Below are positions 19,953 through 28,341 of a stretch of 64,000 bases of DNA, in pieces (the first letter of the stretch is position 1; each line of letters begins with the position of its first letter). The stretch is from NCBI GenBank assembly GCA_047345645.1, contig JBLEFH010000009.1. The stretch is one strand, 5' to 3'. A model generated the notes under the pieces. That model saw only the letters and a program-made list of their open reading frames with translations, was not told where the DNA came from and did not search any database. The translations under genes and the position numbers were made by a program. The stretch is from JBLEFH01 sp047345645. Lineage in GTDB: Bacteria > Pseudomonadota > Alphaproteobacteria > Rhodobacterales > Rhodobacteraceae.

Positions 19953-21112
19953 TGCAGATTATTCGTGACAGAGCCGCATTAACCGCATTTTGCGACGAGG
20001 CTGCAAAACATCCCTATCTGACGGTGGACACGGAGTTTCTGCGCGAACGGACCTATTTCGCGCAGCTCTGCCTCGTGCAGATCGCCATGCCCGGCGAGGA
20101 TGACGAGACCGCCGCGATTGTCGATCCGCTGGCGGACGGCATCTCGCTGGAGCCGCTGTTCGACCTCTTCCGCAACCCCGATGTGGTGAAGGTCTTCCAC
20201 GCCGCGCGGCAGGATCTCGAAATTTTCTGGCATGATGCGGGCTTCATCCCGACGCCGTTTTTCGACACACAGGTCGCGGCGATGGTCTGCGGTTTTGGCG
20301 ATCAGGTGGGTTATGAACGGCTCGTCAAGGCGCTGGTCCCGAATGTCACCATCGACAAATCCTCGCGCTTCACCGACTGGTCGCGCCGTCCGCTCTCGGA
20401 CGCGCAGAAGAAATACGCGCTGGCCGATGTGACCCATCTGCGCGGCGTTTACGAGAAACTGCTGGCGCGGCTGGAGAAAACCGGGCGCACGGCGTGGGTG
20501 GAGGAGGAACTCGCCTTTCTCACCGATCCCGACACCTATCGCGCCGATCCGACCGCCGCTTGGGAGCGCATCAAGATCCGCTCCGGTTCGAGCCGCTTCC
20601 TCGCGACCGTGCGGGCGCTTGCGACTTTCCGTGAGCAATTTGCGCAGGATCGCAACATCCCGCGCGGCCGGGTCTTCAAGGATGATGCACTTCTAGAAAT
20701 CGCCTCCGCCCGCCCCAAAACCGTTGAGGACCTTGGCAAATCGCGCCTCCTGCTGCGTGACGCCCGCAAAGGGGTGATCGCCGAAGGGATCCTCCGCGCG
20801 GTCGCCGCCGCCGATGCCATTCCGAAAGCCGAGTTGCCCAATCCGCCAACGCCCCGGCACAAGCCGCAAGGGGCGGAAGCGCTCTCCGAACTGCTACGGG
20901 TCCTGCTCAAGGCCCGCGCGGATGCCGAGGATGTGGCGCAGAAACTCATCGCGTCGAGCGCCGATCTTGATGCGATTGCGGCGGGCGATGATGATGTGGC
21001 TGCGCTCAAGGGCTGGCGGCGCGATGTGTTCGGCGCCGATGCGCTGCGGCTCCGGGCCGGAGAAATTGCCCTCTCCGCCAAGGGCAGCCGCGTCGAGGTC
21101 GTCGCCCTCTAA
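19952..21112 (+). CDS. rnd: Ribonuclease D
   Basis: RNase D trims the 3' ends of tRNA precursors and other small RNAs. The 386-residue protein has the DEDDy exonuclease residues in VDTEFLRERTYF (D, E), FHAARQDLEIFW (D) and KYALADVTHL (Y, D), followed by an HRDC domain (FREQFAQDRNIPRGRVFKDD). It overlaps the transporter ATPase by one base, so it may be co-transcribed with the transporter. Confidence 0.95.
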   Translation: MQIIRDRAALTAFCDEAAKHPYLTVDTEFLRERTYFAQLCLVQIAMPGEDDETAAIVDPLADGISLEPLFDLFRNPDVVKVFHAARQDLEIFWHDAGFIPTPFFDTQVAAMVCGFGDQVGYERLVKALVPNVTIDKSSRFTDWSRRPLSDAQKKYALADVTHLRGVYEKLLARLEKTGRTAWVEEELAFLTDPDTYRADPTAAWERIKIRSGSSRFLATVRALATFREQFAQDRNIPRGRVFKDDALLEIASARPKTVEDLGKSRLLLRDARKGVIAEGILRAVAAADAIPKAELPNPPTPRHKPQGAEALSELLRVLLKARADAEDVAQKLIASSADLDAIAAGDDDVAALKGWRRDVFGADALRLRAGEIALSAKGSRVEVVAL

Positions 21113-21154
21113 TCCATCTGGCGGCGCGCCGCCCTTCCGTGATAGATCTGCCCC

Positions 21155-21403
21155 ATGTCCAAGATCCCAAGTCCCTGTATCAGCGTTTGTAAATTCCGGC
21201 GCGAAGGCCATTGCATCGGCTGCTCCATGACCAAGGCGCAGAAATCGATGTTCAAGAGCCTGAAAAAGAAGAAATTCCAGATCGCCTTTGTGGAAATGCT
21301 CGCGGCGCAGCAGGCGCATATGGGCAAATATCACGCCTGGCCGGAGGTTTACGCCCGCAAATGCGCCAAGAAGGGCGTAAAGAACCCGGCTGAAAACGTC
21401 TAA
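21155..21403 (+). CDS. DUF1289 small cysteine-rich protein
   Basis: An 82-residue protein with the DUF1289 signature SPCISVCKF followed by HCIGCSMT. Four closely spaced cysteines suggest a metal or Fe-S site. The rest is strongly basic (KSLKKKKF, CAKKGVK). The family is widespread in proteobacteria without an established function. It is followed by a strong terminator shared with convergent dps. Confidence 0.85.
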   Translation: MSKIPSPCISVCKFRREGHCIGCSMTKAQKSMFKSLKKKKFQIAFVEMLAAQQAHMGKYHAWPEVYARKCAKKGVKNPAENV

Positions 21404-21430
21404 AAAAACCCGCCATCGAGGCGGGTTTTT
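21404..21430. terminator. Bidirectional terminator between the DUF1289 gene and dps
   Basis: AAAAACCCGCC, loop atcga, GGCGGGTTTTT. A-tract and T-tract flank the stem on both sides, so it can terminate both convergent genes. Confidence 0.88.
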
Positions 21431-21451
21431 CGTCTGTCGCTGGCGCGGCGC

Positions 21452-21922
21452 TTAGTCGAGATGCGCCGAGAGGAGCCAGGCGAATTTCTCATGGTCACGG
21501 CCCCGGCCGATGCAGAGGTCTTCGGTCAGCAGATCGTCGTTTTCTGCGGCAATTGCGGCGGCTGCGGTGAGGGTCGAAGCCAGCGTGCGCTCGGCTTCGG
21601 CCATCTTGCGGATCATGTCCTGCGCATCGCCTTTGCCGTCATCCTCGTCGATCTTGGACTGCTTGACCATGACCGAGAGTTTGCCTTCCGCATGGCCGCC
21701 AAGAGCGCGCACACGCTCCGCGAGATCGTCCTGCGCAACGAAATGATCTTCGTAGATGGTCTGGAACAGCGCATGCAGCGGGCCGAAGGCCATGCCGGTC
21801 ACATTCCAGTGGAAATTCTGTGCGAGCATCGTTGCGACAACGGTCTCGGCTTTGGCTTGCTCAAGCGCTTCGCAGATCGCTTTGGTGGCGTCGGGGGCAA
21901 GGGTTTCTGCAGTCTGAGTCAT
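21452..21922 (-). CDS. dps: Dps-family DNA-protecting ferritin
   Basis: A 156-residue mini-ferritin that stores iron and shields DNA during stress. The ferroxidase motifs are present: NFHWNVTG near residue 36, HALFQTIYEDHF and DDLAERVRALG. It ends in LSAHLD. Upstream on the minus strand, TTGAAC and TACATT lie 17 nt apart and could form a housekeeping promoter. An AAGGAG ribosome site precedes the ATG. I saw no GGAAC/CGTT stress promoter here. Confidence 0.93.
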   Translation of the reverse strand: MTQTAETLAPDATKAICEALEQAKAETVVATMLAQNFHWNVTGMAFGPLHALFQTIYEDHFVAQDDLAERVRALGGHAEGKLSVMVKQSKIDEDDGKGDAQDMIRKMAEAERTLASTLTAAAAIAAENDDLLTEDLCIGRGRDHEKFAWLLSAHLD

Positions 21923-21979
21923 AATCGTCTCCTTTGAATGGTTCTAATGTAGCCCATTGCCCGGAGCGGTTCAACCAGT

Positions 21980-22408
21980 TTAGAGCGATTCTATTTCGCG
22001 CGCCAAACCCCGGACCAAAAACCCAACTCCGCTGCGCTGTGCGCGCGGCACGCGGCGGCACAGAAGGAACGCCATGCTGGCCTCATCCCCCTGTGTGATA
22101 CGATCAATCATGCGGATCAGCCACGCTTCGTCGAAGCTGACGCCCTCGGTGCCCGGAGCGTGGAGAATCGGTGCGCGGCCCAGCACATCGCGGAGCGTGC
22201 GCAGCAGCGTGTCGGCATAGCGGCGCGCGGCGACCTCCCCTTCCATCGACAGCACCGCACAGGCGCTCATCAGATCGAGGCGCGGCGCGGCGCGGCAGGT
22301 CACCATCAGGAAGCGGAGTTTGTTCAAAACGCTGACGAGATCCTTCGGACAAGGATCCACCTCGCGGGCGGTGTCGAGCGTGTCAAAGGCAAGCGCGTGA
22401 GTCGTCAT
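21980..22408 (-). CDS. Conserved-looking soluble protein, function unknown
   Basis: A 142-residue, probably all-alpha protein. It has FLMVTCRAAPRLDLMSACAVLSMEGEVAARRYADTLLRTL in the centre (key part LMSACAVLSMEGEVAARRYA) and a C-terminal VGFLVRGLAREIESL. Good codon use and normal GC support it as real. I do not recognise the family. It is transcribed away from phoA and upstream of dps. Confidence 0.65.
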   Translation of the reverse strand: MTTHALAFDTLDTAREVDPCPKDLVSVLNKLRFLMVTCRAAPRLDLMSACAVLSMEGEVAARRYADTLLRTLRDVLGRAPILHAPGTEGVSFDEAWLIRMIDRITQGDEASMAFLLCRRVPRAQRSGVGFLVRGLAREIESL

Positions 22409-22532
22409 GCGCGTAAGATAACCGCCAAAGTTGAGTTTAACAATAAGGTTATTGAGATGCGTGTTTTCACGTGTCTTTTCATGCGCTTACTGCGGGATCG
22501 CGCTCACGGGCGCGCCCATTGAAAACGCAAAA

Positions 22533-22552
22533 GCCGCCCGGTGACGGGCGGC
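22533..22552 (-). terminator. Rho-independent terminator downstream of the phosphatase gene
   Basis: On the minus strand: GCCGCCCG, loop TCAC, CGGGCGGC, then TTTTGCGTTTT, 23 nt after the phosphatase stop. Confidence 0.85.
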
Positions 22553-22575
22553 TTCCAAACTTTCGCGCGCAACGC

Positions 22576-24186
22576 TTACTGCGTGGCGGTCTCGCCCTCT
22601 TCGGCAGCGGCGTCCTCAGCCGGAGCCTCTTCCGAAGCCGCCTCTTCAGCAGCCATCTCGCCTTCGGCTTCCGCATCGCCCGAGGCCATCTCTTCCCCGC
22701 CGGAGATCGCGTAGTTCATGACGTGGAACAGGAAGTTCTGCTCGATCACGCCATCCACCAGATGCGACCACGGGCCGGTGGCCATGGCGGTGATGTCCTC
22801 ACCCGAATGGGTTTCGGAGGTCATCGGGATCAGCGACTGCTGGAGATAATCCGGGTCGGTCGCCTCTTCTTCGGTCAGTTCAGGACGCGAGCCAGAGTAG
22901 TCATTCGCACCCTCTTCCTGCACCATCACGGAGCCCGCGCCGTTGAGATAGCCCGCCACGGTGTAGGGCTTGCCATCGAGCGCCATGTTCGGCTCGCCAT
23001 TATGCTCGGTGCCCTCATCATCCACCTGCATACACAGGCCGACGATGTTGGAGCCGCGCCCGCAATAGCCGTTGAAGTTGATCGCGTGGCTGTGGTCCGC
23101 CGTCACGATGATCAGCGTCTCTTCCGGGTTGGTCATCTCGACCGCTTTGGCAATCGCCTCGGCAAAGGCCGCGCCATCGGTCACGGTGCGGTAGAGATTG
23201 CCATCGTGGTTGGCGTGGTCCACACGGCCCGACTCGACCTGAAGGAAATAGCCGTCTTCATTGTTTTGCAGCGAGTTGATGGCCATTTCGGTCATTTCGG
23301 CCACGCTCGGCTCGCCCTCGCGGTCATGCTCATACTGCATATGGCTGGCCTCGAAGAGACCAAAGACCGGCTGGCCCGGATCAGCCGCCGCAGCGGTCTC
23401 GTCATTCCAGACATACTGCCAGCCAAGCTCCTGCGCTTCTTCCACGAGGTTGCGATCGTCGAGGCGCAGGCCTTCGCCGCCCTCATCATCGGTCACACCA
23501 TTCGGCAGGAAGTTGCGGCGCCCGCCGCCCATGACGAAATCAACCGTGCCGGCTTCCATGGCGGTGATGAGCTGGGCCGCAATGTCTTCGGTCTGCTGAC
23601 ACTCGCCTTCCGGCATCTCGGTGTCGTTCTCCCAATCGCGGTTCAGCGTCTTGGAATAGACCGCCGCCGGGGTCGCATGGGTGATCCGCGCGGTGGAGAC
23701 GATGCCGACCGATTTGCCCTGATCGGTCGCGATCTCGGCAAAGGTGGTCAGCGTGTTGCCGTCGTAATTTGCACAATCGCTCAGCGCCACATCTTCGCTG
23801 ACATTGATCATCCCGTTTTTCGACTTCACGCCGGTGTTCAGCGCCGAGGCGGTCGGTGCGGAATCCGGGGTCTGACCGTTGGTGGTGTAGGTTTTCACCA
23901 GCGCCATATTCGGGAATTCTTCCTGCGGCAGGACGTAATCATCGCCAAGACCGCCTTCCTGCTGGCCCACCCAAAGACGGGTCGCATAATTGGTGCCGAC
24001 GCCGTTGCCATCCGCAACGAAGAGGATCACATTTTTCGCGGTATTCGTGTTGTTTTCATGCGCCAGCTTCTCTTCCAGAAGCGCTTGCGCGTCGGTATAC
24101 CACGCGCTGCTTTCCTGATTGACGGCGGTCTGCGCCGAAGCGGCCCCTGCGAGAAGCAACGCACATGCGCTGGTGAAACGAAGCAT
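22576..24186 (-). CDS. phoA: PhoA-type alkaline phosphatase with an acidic C-terminal tail
   Basis: A secreted phosphomonoesterase of 536 residues with signal peptide (CALLLAGAASAQ). The catalytic serine is in QTPDSAPTASA (about S109). Metal ligands are visible in NVILFVADGNG, ESGRVDHANHDGN, TADHSH and SETHSGED. The last 40 residues after HVMNYAISGGEEM are almost only Glu, Ala, Asp and Ser, a low-complexity tail outside the catalytic fold. It would release phosphate in the periplasm. A possible Pho box lies upstream. Confidence 0.92.
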   Translation of the reverse strand: MLRFTSACALLLAGAASAQTAVNQESSAWYTDAQALLEEKLAHENNTNTAKNVILFVADGNGVGTNYATRLWVGQQEGGLGDDYVLPQEEFPNMALVKTYTTNGQTPDSAPTASALNTGVKSKNGMINVSEDVALSDCANYDGNTLTTFAEIATDQGKSVGIVSTARITHATPAAVYSKTLNRDWENDTEMPEGECQQTEDIAAQLITAMEAGTVDFVMGGGRRNFLPNGVTDDEGGEGLRLDDRNLVEEAQELGWQYVWNDETAAAADPGQPVFGLFEASHMQYEHDREGEPSVAEMTEMAINSLQNNEDGYFLQVESGRVDHANHDGNLYRTVTDGAAFAEAIAKAVEMTNPEETLIIVTADHSHAINFNGYCGRGSNIVGLCMQVDDEGTEHNGEPNMALDGKPYTVAGYLNGAGSVMVQEEGANDYSGSRPELTEEEATDPDYLQQSLIPMTSETHSGEDITAMATGPWSHLVDGVIEQNFLFHVMNYAISGGEEMASGDAEAEGEMAAEEAASEEAPAEDAAAEEGETATQ

Positions 24187-24220
24187 AGAATCCTCCTGAT
24201 TGCTTGTCCGGAGGAGTCCT

Positions 24221-24252
24221 TAGCGCAGAGCTGTGACAGTAATTTGACGCTT
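24221..24252 (-). promoter_or_regulatory. Possible PhoB (Pho) box upstream of the phosphatase
   Basis: On the minus strand, CTGTCAC is followed by four bases and CTGCGCT, with a GCGTCAA 11 nt earlier. The 11-nt periodicity and CTGTCAC half-site resemble a Pho box, but only one half is a good match. Confidence 0.35.
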
Positions 24253-24334
24253 GCTGATATTCGTTAACAAGGAGAACCGCGAAATTTTCGGCACGTGCGG
24301 ACACCCCCACCGAAACCGAAAATTAAACTAGCAC

Positions 24335-24366
24335 ATAAAAAAGGGCCGGGGAAGATCCCGGCCCTT
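24335..24366 (-). terminator. Rho-independent terminator after the 22-aa peptide gene
   Basis: On the minus strand: AAGGGCCGGG, six-base loop, CCCGGCCCTT, then TTTTATG. It lies 19 nt after the stop of the small peptide gene and ends the PRC-barrel operon. Confidence 0.88.
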
Positions 24367-24384
24367 TCTGGTCTAAGCCTCGGC

Positions 24385-24453
24385 TTACATTACAAAGCCA
24401 ATAATCGCCAATACGATGACAACGAGGCCCACGAGATAGATGATATTGTTCAT
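24385..24453 (-). CDS. 22-residue single-helix membrane peptide
   Basis: A very short gene read from the sequence. ATG at 24453 has GGAGA six nt upstream. The product starts MNNIIYLVGLVVIVLA and ends IIGFVM before TAA. It is almost entirely one transmembrane helix. It begins 25 nt after the PRC-barrel stop and is followed at once by a terminator, so it is the last gene of that operon. Similar tiny peptides are, to my knowledge, common near stress genes in Rhodobacteraceae, without known function. Confidence 0.75.
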   Translation of the reverse strand: MNNIIYLVGLVVIVLAIIGFVM

Positions 24454-24478
24454 ATGTGTCTCCTAGGGTCCGGTTGGA

Positions 24479-25255
24479 TTAGTTCGCAGTTTCGGTTTCA
24501 GCTTCCGCGCCCGCTTCGGCATCTGCCTCTGCGCCTGCTTCAGCGTCTGCACCGGCGTCTGCGTCCATGTCGGTCTCAGCACCAGCTTCGGCTTCTGCGC
24601 CCGCTTCAGCGTCCATTTCCGCCGGGTCGGTCACTTCTTCCATGCCGGTCTCCGGCTCAGCGTCCATGTCGCCGCCTTCGGTCGCCGGGTCTGCCATGTT
24701 GTCAGCTTCAGCTTGCTCTTGGGCAGCTTCAGCTTCTGCGGCAGCAGCTTCCTGCTCGGGGGAGACGAACTCAGGCGCGTTCTCAAGGTCGGCTTCTGCC
24801 ACCGGTGCGACGAGGAAGAAATCGAACTCGTCTTCGGTGCTGCTGTCAGCCACCATCGCCAGCTCTTCCATGTTCATCGCAACGCGGCGCTCGCCAATGC
24901 CGAGGAAACCGCCGATGTCCACGAGAACCGCTTTCACCTGACCTTCAGCGGTCAGCACGATGTCGCCAATCTCGCCAACGTCGTTCCAGCCGTCCTGAAC
25001 GCCTTCAGCGGTCTCACCCGGCTCCATGCCTTCGGTCGTGAAGACGCGCTTGCCGATAAAGGTGGTGCCCATCATGTCGCTCGGGTCCACTTCGGTCAGG
25101 AACACGCCGCCGGTTGCCGGCATGGTGCTTGCCTCTGCGGTGGTCGCTTCTGCGGCTGCCGCGTCGGTCTCGGTTGCGCTGTCGTGATTGTCAGCAAAGG
25201 CCATCGGTGCAGCGATCAGTGCAGCAACGGTCGAGGTAATCATCAGCTTATTCAT
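24479..25255 (-). CDS. Secreted PRC-barrel protein with an acidic repeat tail
   Basis: A 258-residue protein with signal peptide (MNKLMITSTVAALIAAPMAFA; cleavage after AFA). A PRC-barrel-like domain spans roughly residues 60-135 (DMMGTTFIGKRVFTTEG, GDIVLTAEGQVKAVLVDIGG). The last 90 residues are low-complexity Glu/Ala/Asp/Gly with short repeats such as DAEAGAEAEAGAE. PRC-barrel proteins of this type are often stress-induced periplasmic proteins in alphaproteobacteria. A near-consensus EcfG promoter lies upstream. Confidence 0.85.
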   Translation of the reverse strand: MNKLMITSTVAALIAAPMAFADNHDSATETDAAAAEATTAEASTMPATGGVFLTEVDPSDMMGTTFIGKRVFTTEGMEPGETAEGVQDGWNDVGEIGDIVLTAEGQVKAVLVDIGGFLGIGERRVAMNMEELAMVADSSTEDEFDFFLVAPVAEADLENAPEFVSPEQEAAAAEAEAAQEQAEADNMADPATEGGDMDAEPETGMEEVTDPAEMDAEAGAEAEAGAETDMDADAGADAEAGAEADAEAGAEAETETAN

Positions 25256-25288
25256 GGTCGTCTCCTTCTATGACAACTATGACGAGAC

Positions 25289-25314
25289 AACCCCGCCCGA
25301 ACCGTTTTCGTTCC
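25289..25314 (-). promoter_or_regulatory. Near-consensus EcfG promoter upstream of the PRC-barrel gene
   Basis: On the minus strand GGAAC (25314-25310), 17 bases, then GGTT (25292-25289), 34 nt before the start codon. The EcfG consensus is GGAAC-N16/17-CGTT, so one base of the -10 differs. Confidence 0.55.
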
Positions 25315-25465
25315 GCGAAAATCGCAGAAAATAATCATTTTTTTAGGGGAACTTCGGCGGGCGTTTCGCGTTACGCGCGGGAGCTATAGTTATGGGTCCG
25401 CTCCGGGTGGAAACCGGGGTTTTCGCAAGGAAAATCCGGCGCGGGAACCTACGCCCCCTGCCCGC

Positions 25466-27115
25466 TTAGCTCGGCAAATTCGTCGGGCGAACCGGGAAGC
25501 GGATGGTGATGCGCAGCCCGTCCGCCTCCATCTCGCGGGAGAAATCGCCGCCAAGCTCGCGGACGCAGACATCAAGCAGGCGTGAGCCGAAGCCAGAATG
25601 GCCGCCATTCTGGTAATCGGTCTTGCCGCCGGATTCCTTCCAGAAGAGCCGGACCGTGACCGGGTCCACCCCGTCGTTCAGCTGCCATGTCACGCTCAGC
25701 TCCGGCTCCGTCCCGGACACGCCGCCATGTTTGAGCGCGTTGGTCATCAACTCGTGGATGATGAGGCCGATGCTGTGGCTTTGCCGCGCGCCGAGCATCA
25801 CCTCGGGGCCGGAGACGATCGCGGCGACTTCCTCTTCGGTGAGGATCTGCTCCAGCTCTTTCGTGACAATGGCCCCCAGAGGCGCCGCGCTGATCCCGCC
25901 TTGCGACAGCACATCCTGCGCCACCGCCATGGAGGCGAGCCGCGCATTGAAGGTCTTGTCGAACTCTTCGAGATTGTCCGACCCGCGCACCGTCTGCCGG
26001 GAGATCGCCTGAATCCGCGCGATGTGGTTTTTGATCCGGTGCTTCATTTCCTGAAGGATGAACTCCCGCGCCTCCGCCTGCTCTTCGGCGGCCAGCGCGG
26101 CTTCATTTGCAATATCGGCGCGGCGGCGATAGGCGGTCACGGCGGACGACGACGCCCAGGCCAGAAGCAGCGTCATCAGCCCCATGAAGGCACTGGCGAG
26201 CCCCTTGGTTTCCAGCTCGTAATCCACCGTCGCCGCCACATCGACGATCCATTCGCGGCCATAGACCTCAAGCGTTTCCTGCGTGCTGAGCGCGGGCAAA
26301 ATGTGATCGCCCTCGATGCCGCCGGAACTCTCGTAAAGCGCGGTCTCCGGCATGGCGCGATCCCGCACGCGCAGGCGGATCGGCATACTCGCCCCCTCCT
26401 CCAGCGCGGCATGAATAAAATCATCGGCGCGGAACGGCGCATAGATGAACCCGTCGAGCCGGTTCGCCTCGTCCTGCACCCGATACCCATCCGTGCTCGC
26501 CAGCACCGTCGGCAGATAGATGAGGAATCCCATCTGCTTATGTGGCGTGATCTCTTGAACGAGCGAGACCGGCGCGGTCGCCTGCGCTTCCCCGCTCAAG
26601 GCCGCCGCGACCATCGCATCGCGGCGCACCGGATCGGCGAACATATCGTAACCAATGGCGACGAAATTGCGGTCAGCCTCCGGTTCCAGCAGGGTAATGG
26701 GGGTGCGAAATTGCTGATCCGTCTCCGGGTGGATCTGCCGCCGCACGCCATAATTCTGCTCGATCACGCGGGCGGCAAAGGGCTCCTGCCCGACCGGGGT
26801 GAGCATGGCAAAGCCGATACCCTGAATCCCGTCATAATCATCTGCAAGCTGCAAATTCCCGGTGAATTGCGCAAATTCCCGGCGGTTCGCGATCTGGTTG
26901 GTGGTCTCGAAATAGGCCTTCGTCGCCGTGAGAAGCGCCACATGCTGGGAGAGCCGCGCATTGATCCGGTCCACCGCCTCCGCCGCCAGACGGTCAAACT
27001 CCGCCGCCCGCGAGCGGCGTTCCGCCTGATAGGCGATGAGGGCGAGCAAAAGCCCGAAAACGAGGGTAATCAGAAAGGCCCTGGCGGGTGTCAGGCGGAG
27101 AATACGCTTATACAC
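25466..27115 (-). CDS. CHASE-domain HWE-type sensor histidine kinase
   Basis: A 549-residue inner-membrane kinase starting at GTG 27115 (YKRILRL...). One helix at about 11-30, a periplasmic CHASE domain with GFAMLTPVG and YLPTV, a second helix near 310-335 (GLMTLLLAWASSSAVTAY), then an HWE kinase core. The phospho-accepting histidine is in LQEMKHRIKNHIARIQAISR, the N box is IIHELMTNALKHGG, and the diagnostic WKESGG is present. It lies downstream of phyR on the same strand and probably phosphorylates PhyR. The open frame continues 85 codons upstream, but those residues look non-coding. Confidence 0.85.
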   Translation of the reverse strand: MYKRILRLTPARAFLITLVFGLLLALIAYQAERRSRAAEFDRLAAEAVDRINARLSQHVALLTATKAYFETTNQIANRREFAQFTGNLQLADDYDGIQGIGFAMLTPVGQEPFAARVIEQNYGVRRQIHPETDQQFRTPITLLEPEADRNFVAIGYDMFADPVRRDAMVAAALSGEAQATAPVSLVQEITPHKQMGFLIYLPTVLASTDGYRVQDEANRLDGFIYAPFRADDFIHAALEEGASMPIRLRVRDRAMPETALYESSGGIEGDHILPALSTQETLEVYGREWIVDVAATVDYELETKGLASAFMGLMTLLLAWASSSAVTAYRRRADIANEAALAAEEQAEAREFILQEMKHRIKNHIARIQAISRQTVRGSDNLEEFDKTFNARLASMAVAQDVLSQGGISAAPLGAIVTKELEQILTEEEVAAIVSGPEVMLGARQSHSIGLIIHELMTNALKHGGVSGTEPELSVTWQLNDGVDPVTVRLFWKESGGKTDYQNGGHSGFGSRLLDVCVRELGGDFSREMEADGLRITIRFPVRPTNLPS

Positions 27116-27472
27116 GCAGGCGGCTCCGGCCAGCGCGTGTCTGCTGTCTGTGCGATAAAGGCACCAACTCTCCCATTCTCCTGAACGCAGGCGCCTCGTC
27201 AGGCCGCCCAAATCGATTACGAGCCATAACTGATTAATGCGAACACGTCCACAGCTTCGCAAAAAATTACGCAGCACGCTACATTTTTTGAAACTTTTTG
27301 GAACTTCAGCCGTTACATGACTGTCGGATGGCGCAAGGTTCGGTGACTCTGCCTTGCGCTCTCGCGGCACAACCCCCGTGGCGGGGCTAGCAGGATTGCC
27401 CCCTCACCCCGCCCGTCTGAAGCCGATCCTTACCCAACAAAGGATCGGCTTTTTTCTTGTGATTCGGTAAGG
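27116..27472. other. 357-nt intergenic region between the HWE kinase gene and phyR
   Basis: The minus strand should hold the kinase promoter and leader. No open gene is credible. The main structure is a plus-strand-oriented terminator at 27421-27456, preceded by a GC-rich segment with further hairpin potential (CCCCCGTGGCGGGG around 27375). A possible -35-like TTGAAA lies near 27288. A plus-strand small RNA of about 100-150 nt is a reasonable candidate. Confidence 0.4.
27421..27456 (+). terminator. Strong plus-strand Rho-independent terminator without an upstream gene
   Basis: AGCCGATCCTT, loop of 8 nt, AAGGATCGGCT, then TTTTTTCTT. The T-run follows the stem only on the plus strand, yet both flanking genes are on the minus strand. 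Confidence 0.8.
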
Positions 27473-28252
27473 TTAGGCGAGCGCTTCGGTCGAAGCGAAG
27501 AACATCGCCTGCGAGATCGAGGAGAGCACCTGCTCCGGGCGGAAAGGTTTGGTGATGAGAAACGCCGGCTCCGGCTTCTCGCCCGTCAGCAGCATTTCGG
27601 GATAGGCGGTGATGAAGATCACCGGCACGTCGCCATGGGCCGCCAGCAGATCGTTGACCGCGTCGATCCCCGAGCTTTCATCGGCGAGGCGAATATCCGC
27701 CAGAATGAGATCGGGGCGGCGCTCGGCGGCAATCTTCACCGCCTCATCATGGGTCTGCGCGACGCCGAAAACCTGATGGCCCGCATCGCTGACGATGGTT
27801 TCGAGGTCCATGGCGATGATCGGCTCGTCCTCGATAATCATCACCGCGCCGCGCGCGGCGTCTGCGAGTTCGCTCTGACCGATCCGAATAAGCTCCGCCG
27901 CTTCGCTTTCCTCGACACCGATGATCCGCGCCACATCTTCAGCGCCGAAATCTTCCATCGCGCTCAGCAAAAGCGCCTCGCGGGAATTCGGCGTCAGATG
28001 CGCCAGATGCTTTTGCGCCTGCGCCGCACGGCCCTGCTCCTCCGCACTCACCGGCGCGCCGGAGCTTTGCCAGATCGCGTGGAACATGCGGAACAGCTCC
28101 ACCCGTGCCGCGTCTGCCCCCGGAATCGTTTCGGGCGACTCGATCATCGCCTCCAGCACGGCGGCTGCATAGGCGTCCCCCGCCGACTGGCTCCCCGTCA
28201 GCGCCCGCGCAAAGCGGCGCAGAAAGGGAATATGAGTTGCAATATGATCCAT
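27473..28252 (-). CDS. phyR: General stress response regulator PhyR
   Basis: A 259-residue fusion of an N-terminal sigma-factor-like domain (about 1-130, resembling EcfG) and a C-terminal receiver domain with acidic IIEDEP and phospho-acceptor D186 in LILADIRLA. When phosphorylated, PhyR binds the anti-sigma factor NepR and frees EcfG. It is divergent from nepR-ecfG, the standard alphaproteobacterial arrangement, with the kinase gene downstream. Confidence 0.96.
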   Translation of the reverse strand: MDHIATHIPFLRRFARALTGSQSAGDAYAAAVLEAMIESPETIPGADAARVELFRMFHAIWQSSGAPVSAEEQGRAAQAQKHLAHLTPNSREALLLSAMEDFGAEDVARIIGVEESEAAELIRIGQSELADAARGAVMIIEDEPIIAMDLETIVSDAGHQVFGVAQTHDEAVKIAAERRPDLILADIRLADESSGIDAVNDLLAAHGDVPVIFITAYPEMLLTGEKPEPAFLITKPFRPEQVLSSISQAMFFASTEALA

Positions 28253-28279
28253 CAGGACCTCCAGACGATCAGGAAATTC

Positions 28280-28305
28280 GGAACTTTTTATGACGTTTGC
28301 TCGTT
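28280..28305 (+). promoter_or_regulatory. EcfG-dependent promoter of nepR-ecfG
   Basis: GGAAC (28280-28284), exactly 17 bases, then CGTT (28302-28305), a full match to the EcfG consensus. Transcription would start about 30 nt before the nepR ATG at 28342. This implies autoregulation of the sigma factor operon. Confidence 0.88.
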
Positions 28306-28341
28306 AATGCTATAGATCATTCGCAAAGACAACCAGATGTG

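Noticed and set aside
22471..24267. Plus-strand open frame of 598 codons opposite the phosphatase
   Set aside because: Shadow of the phosphatase gene, which has a signal peptide, catalytic motifs and a terminator.
25598..27184. Plus-strand open frame of 528 codons opposite the HWE kinase
   Set aside because: Shadow of the kinase gene; no domain and Arg/His-rich.
27300..27325. GGAAC at 27300 as an EcfG promoter
   Set aside because: No CGTT-like -10 occurs 16 or 17 bases downstream.
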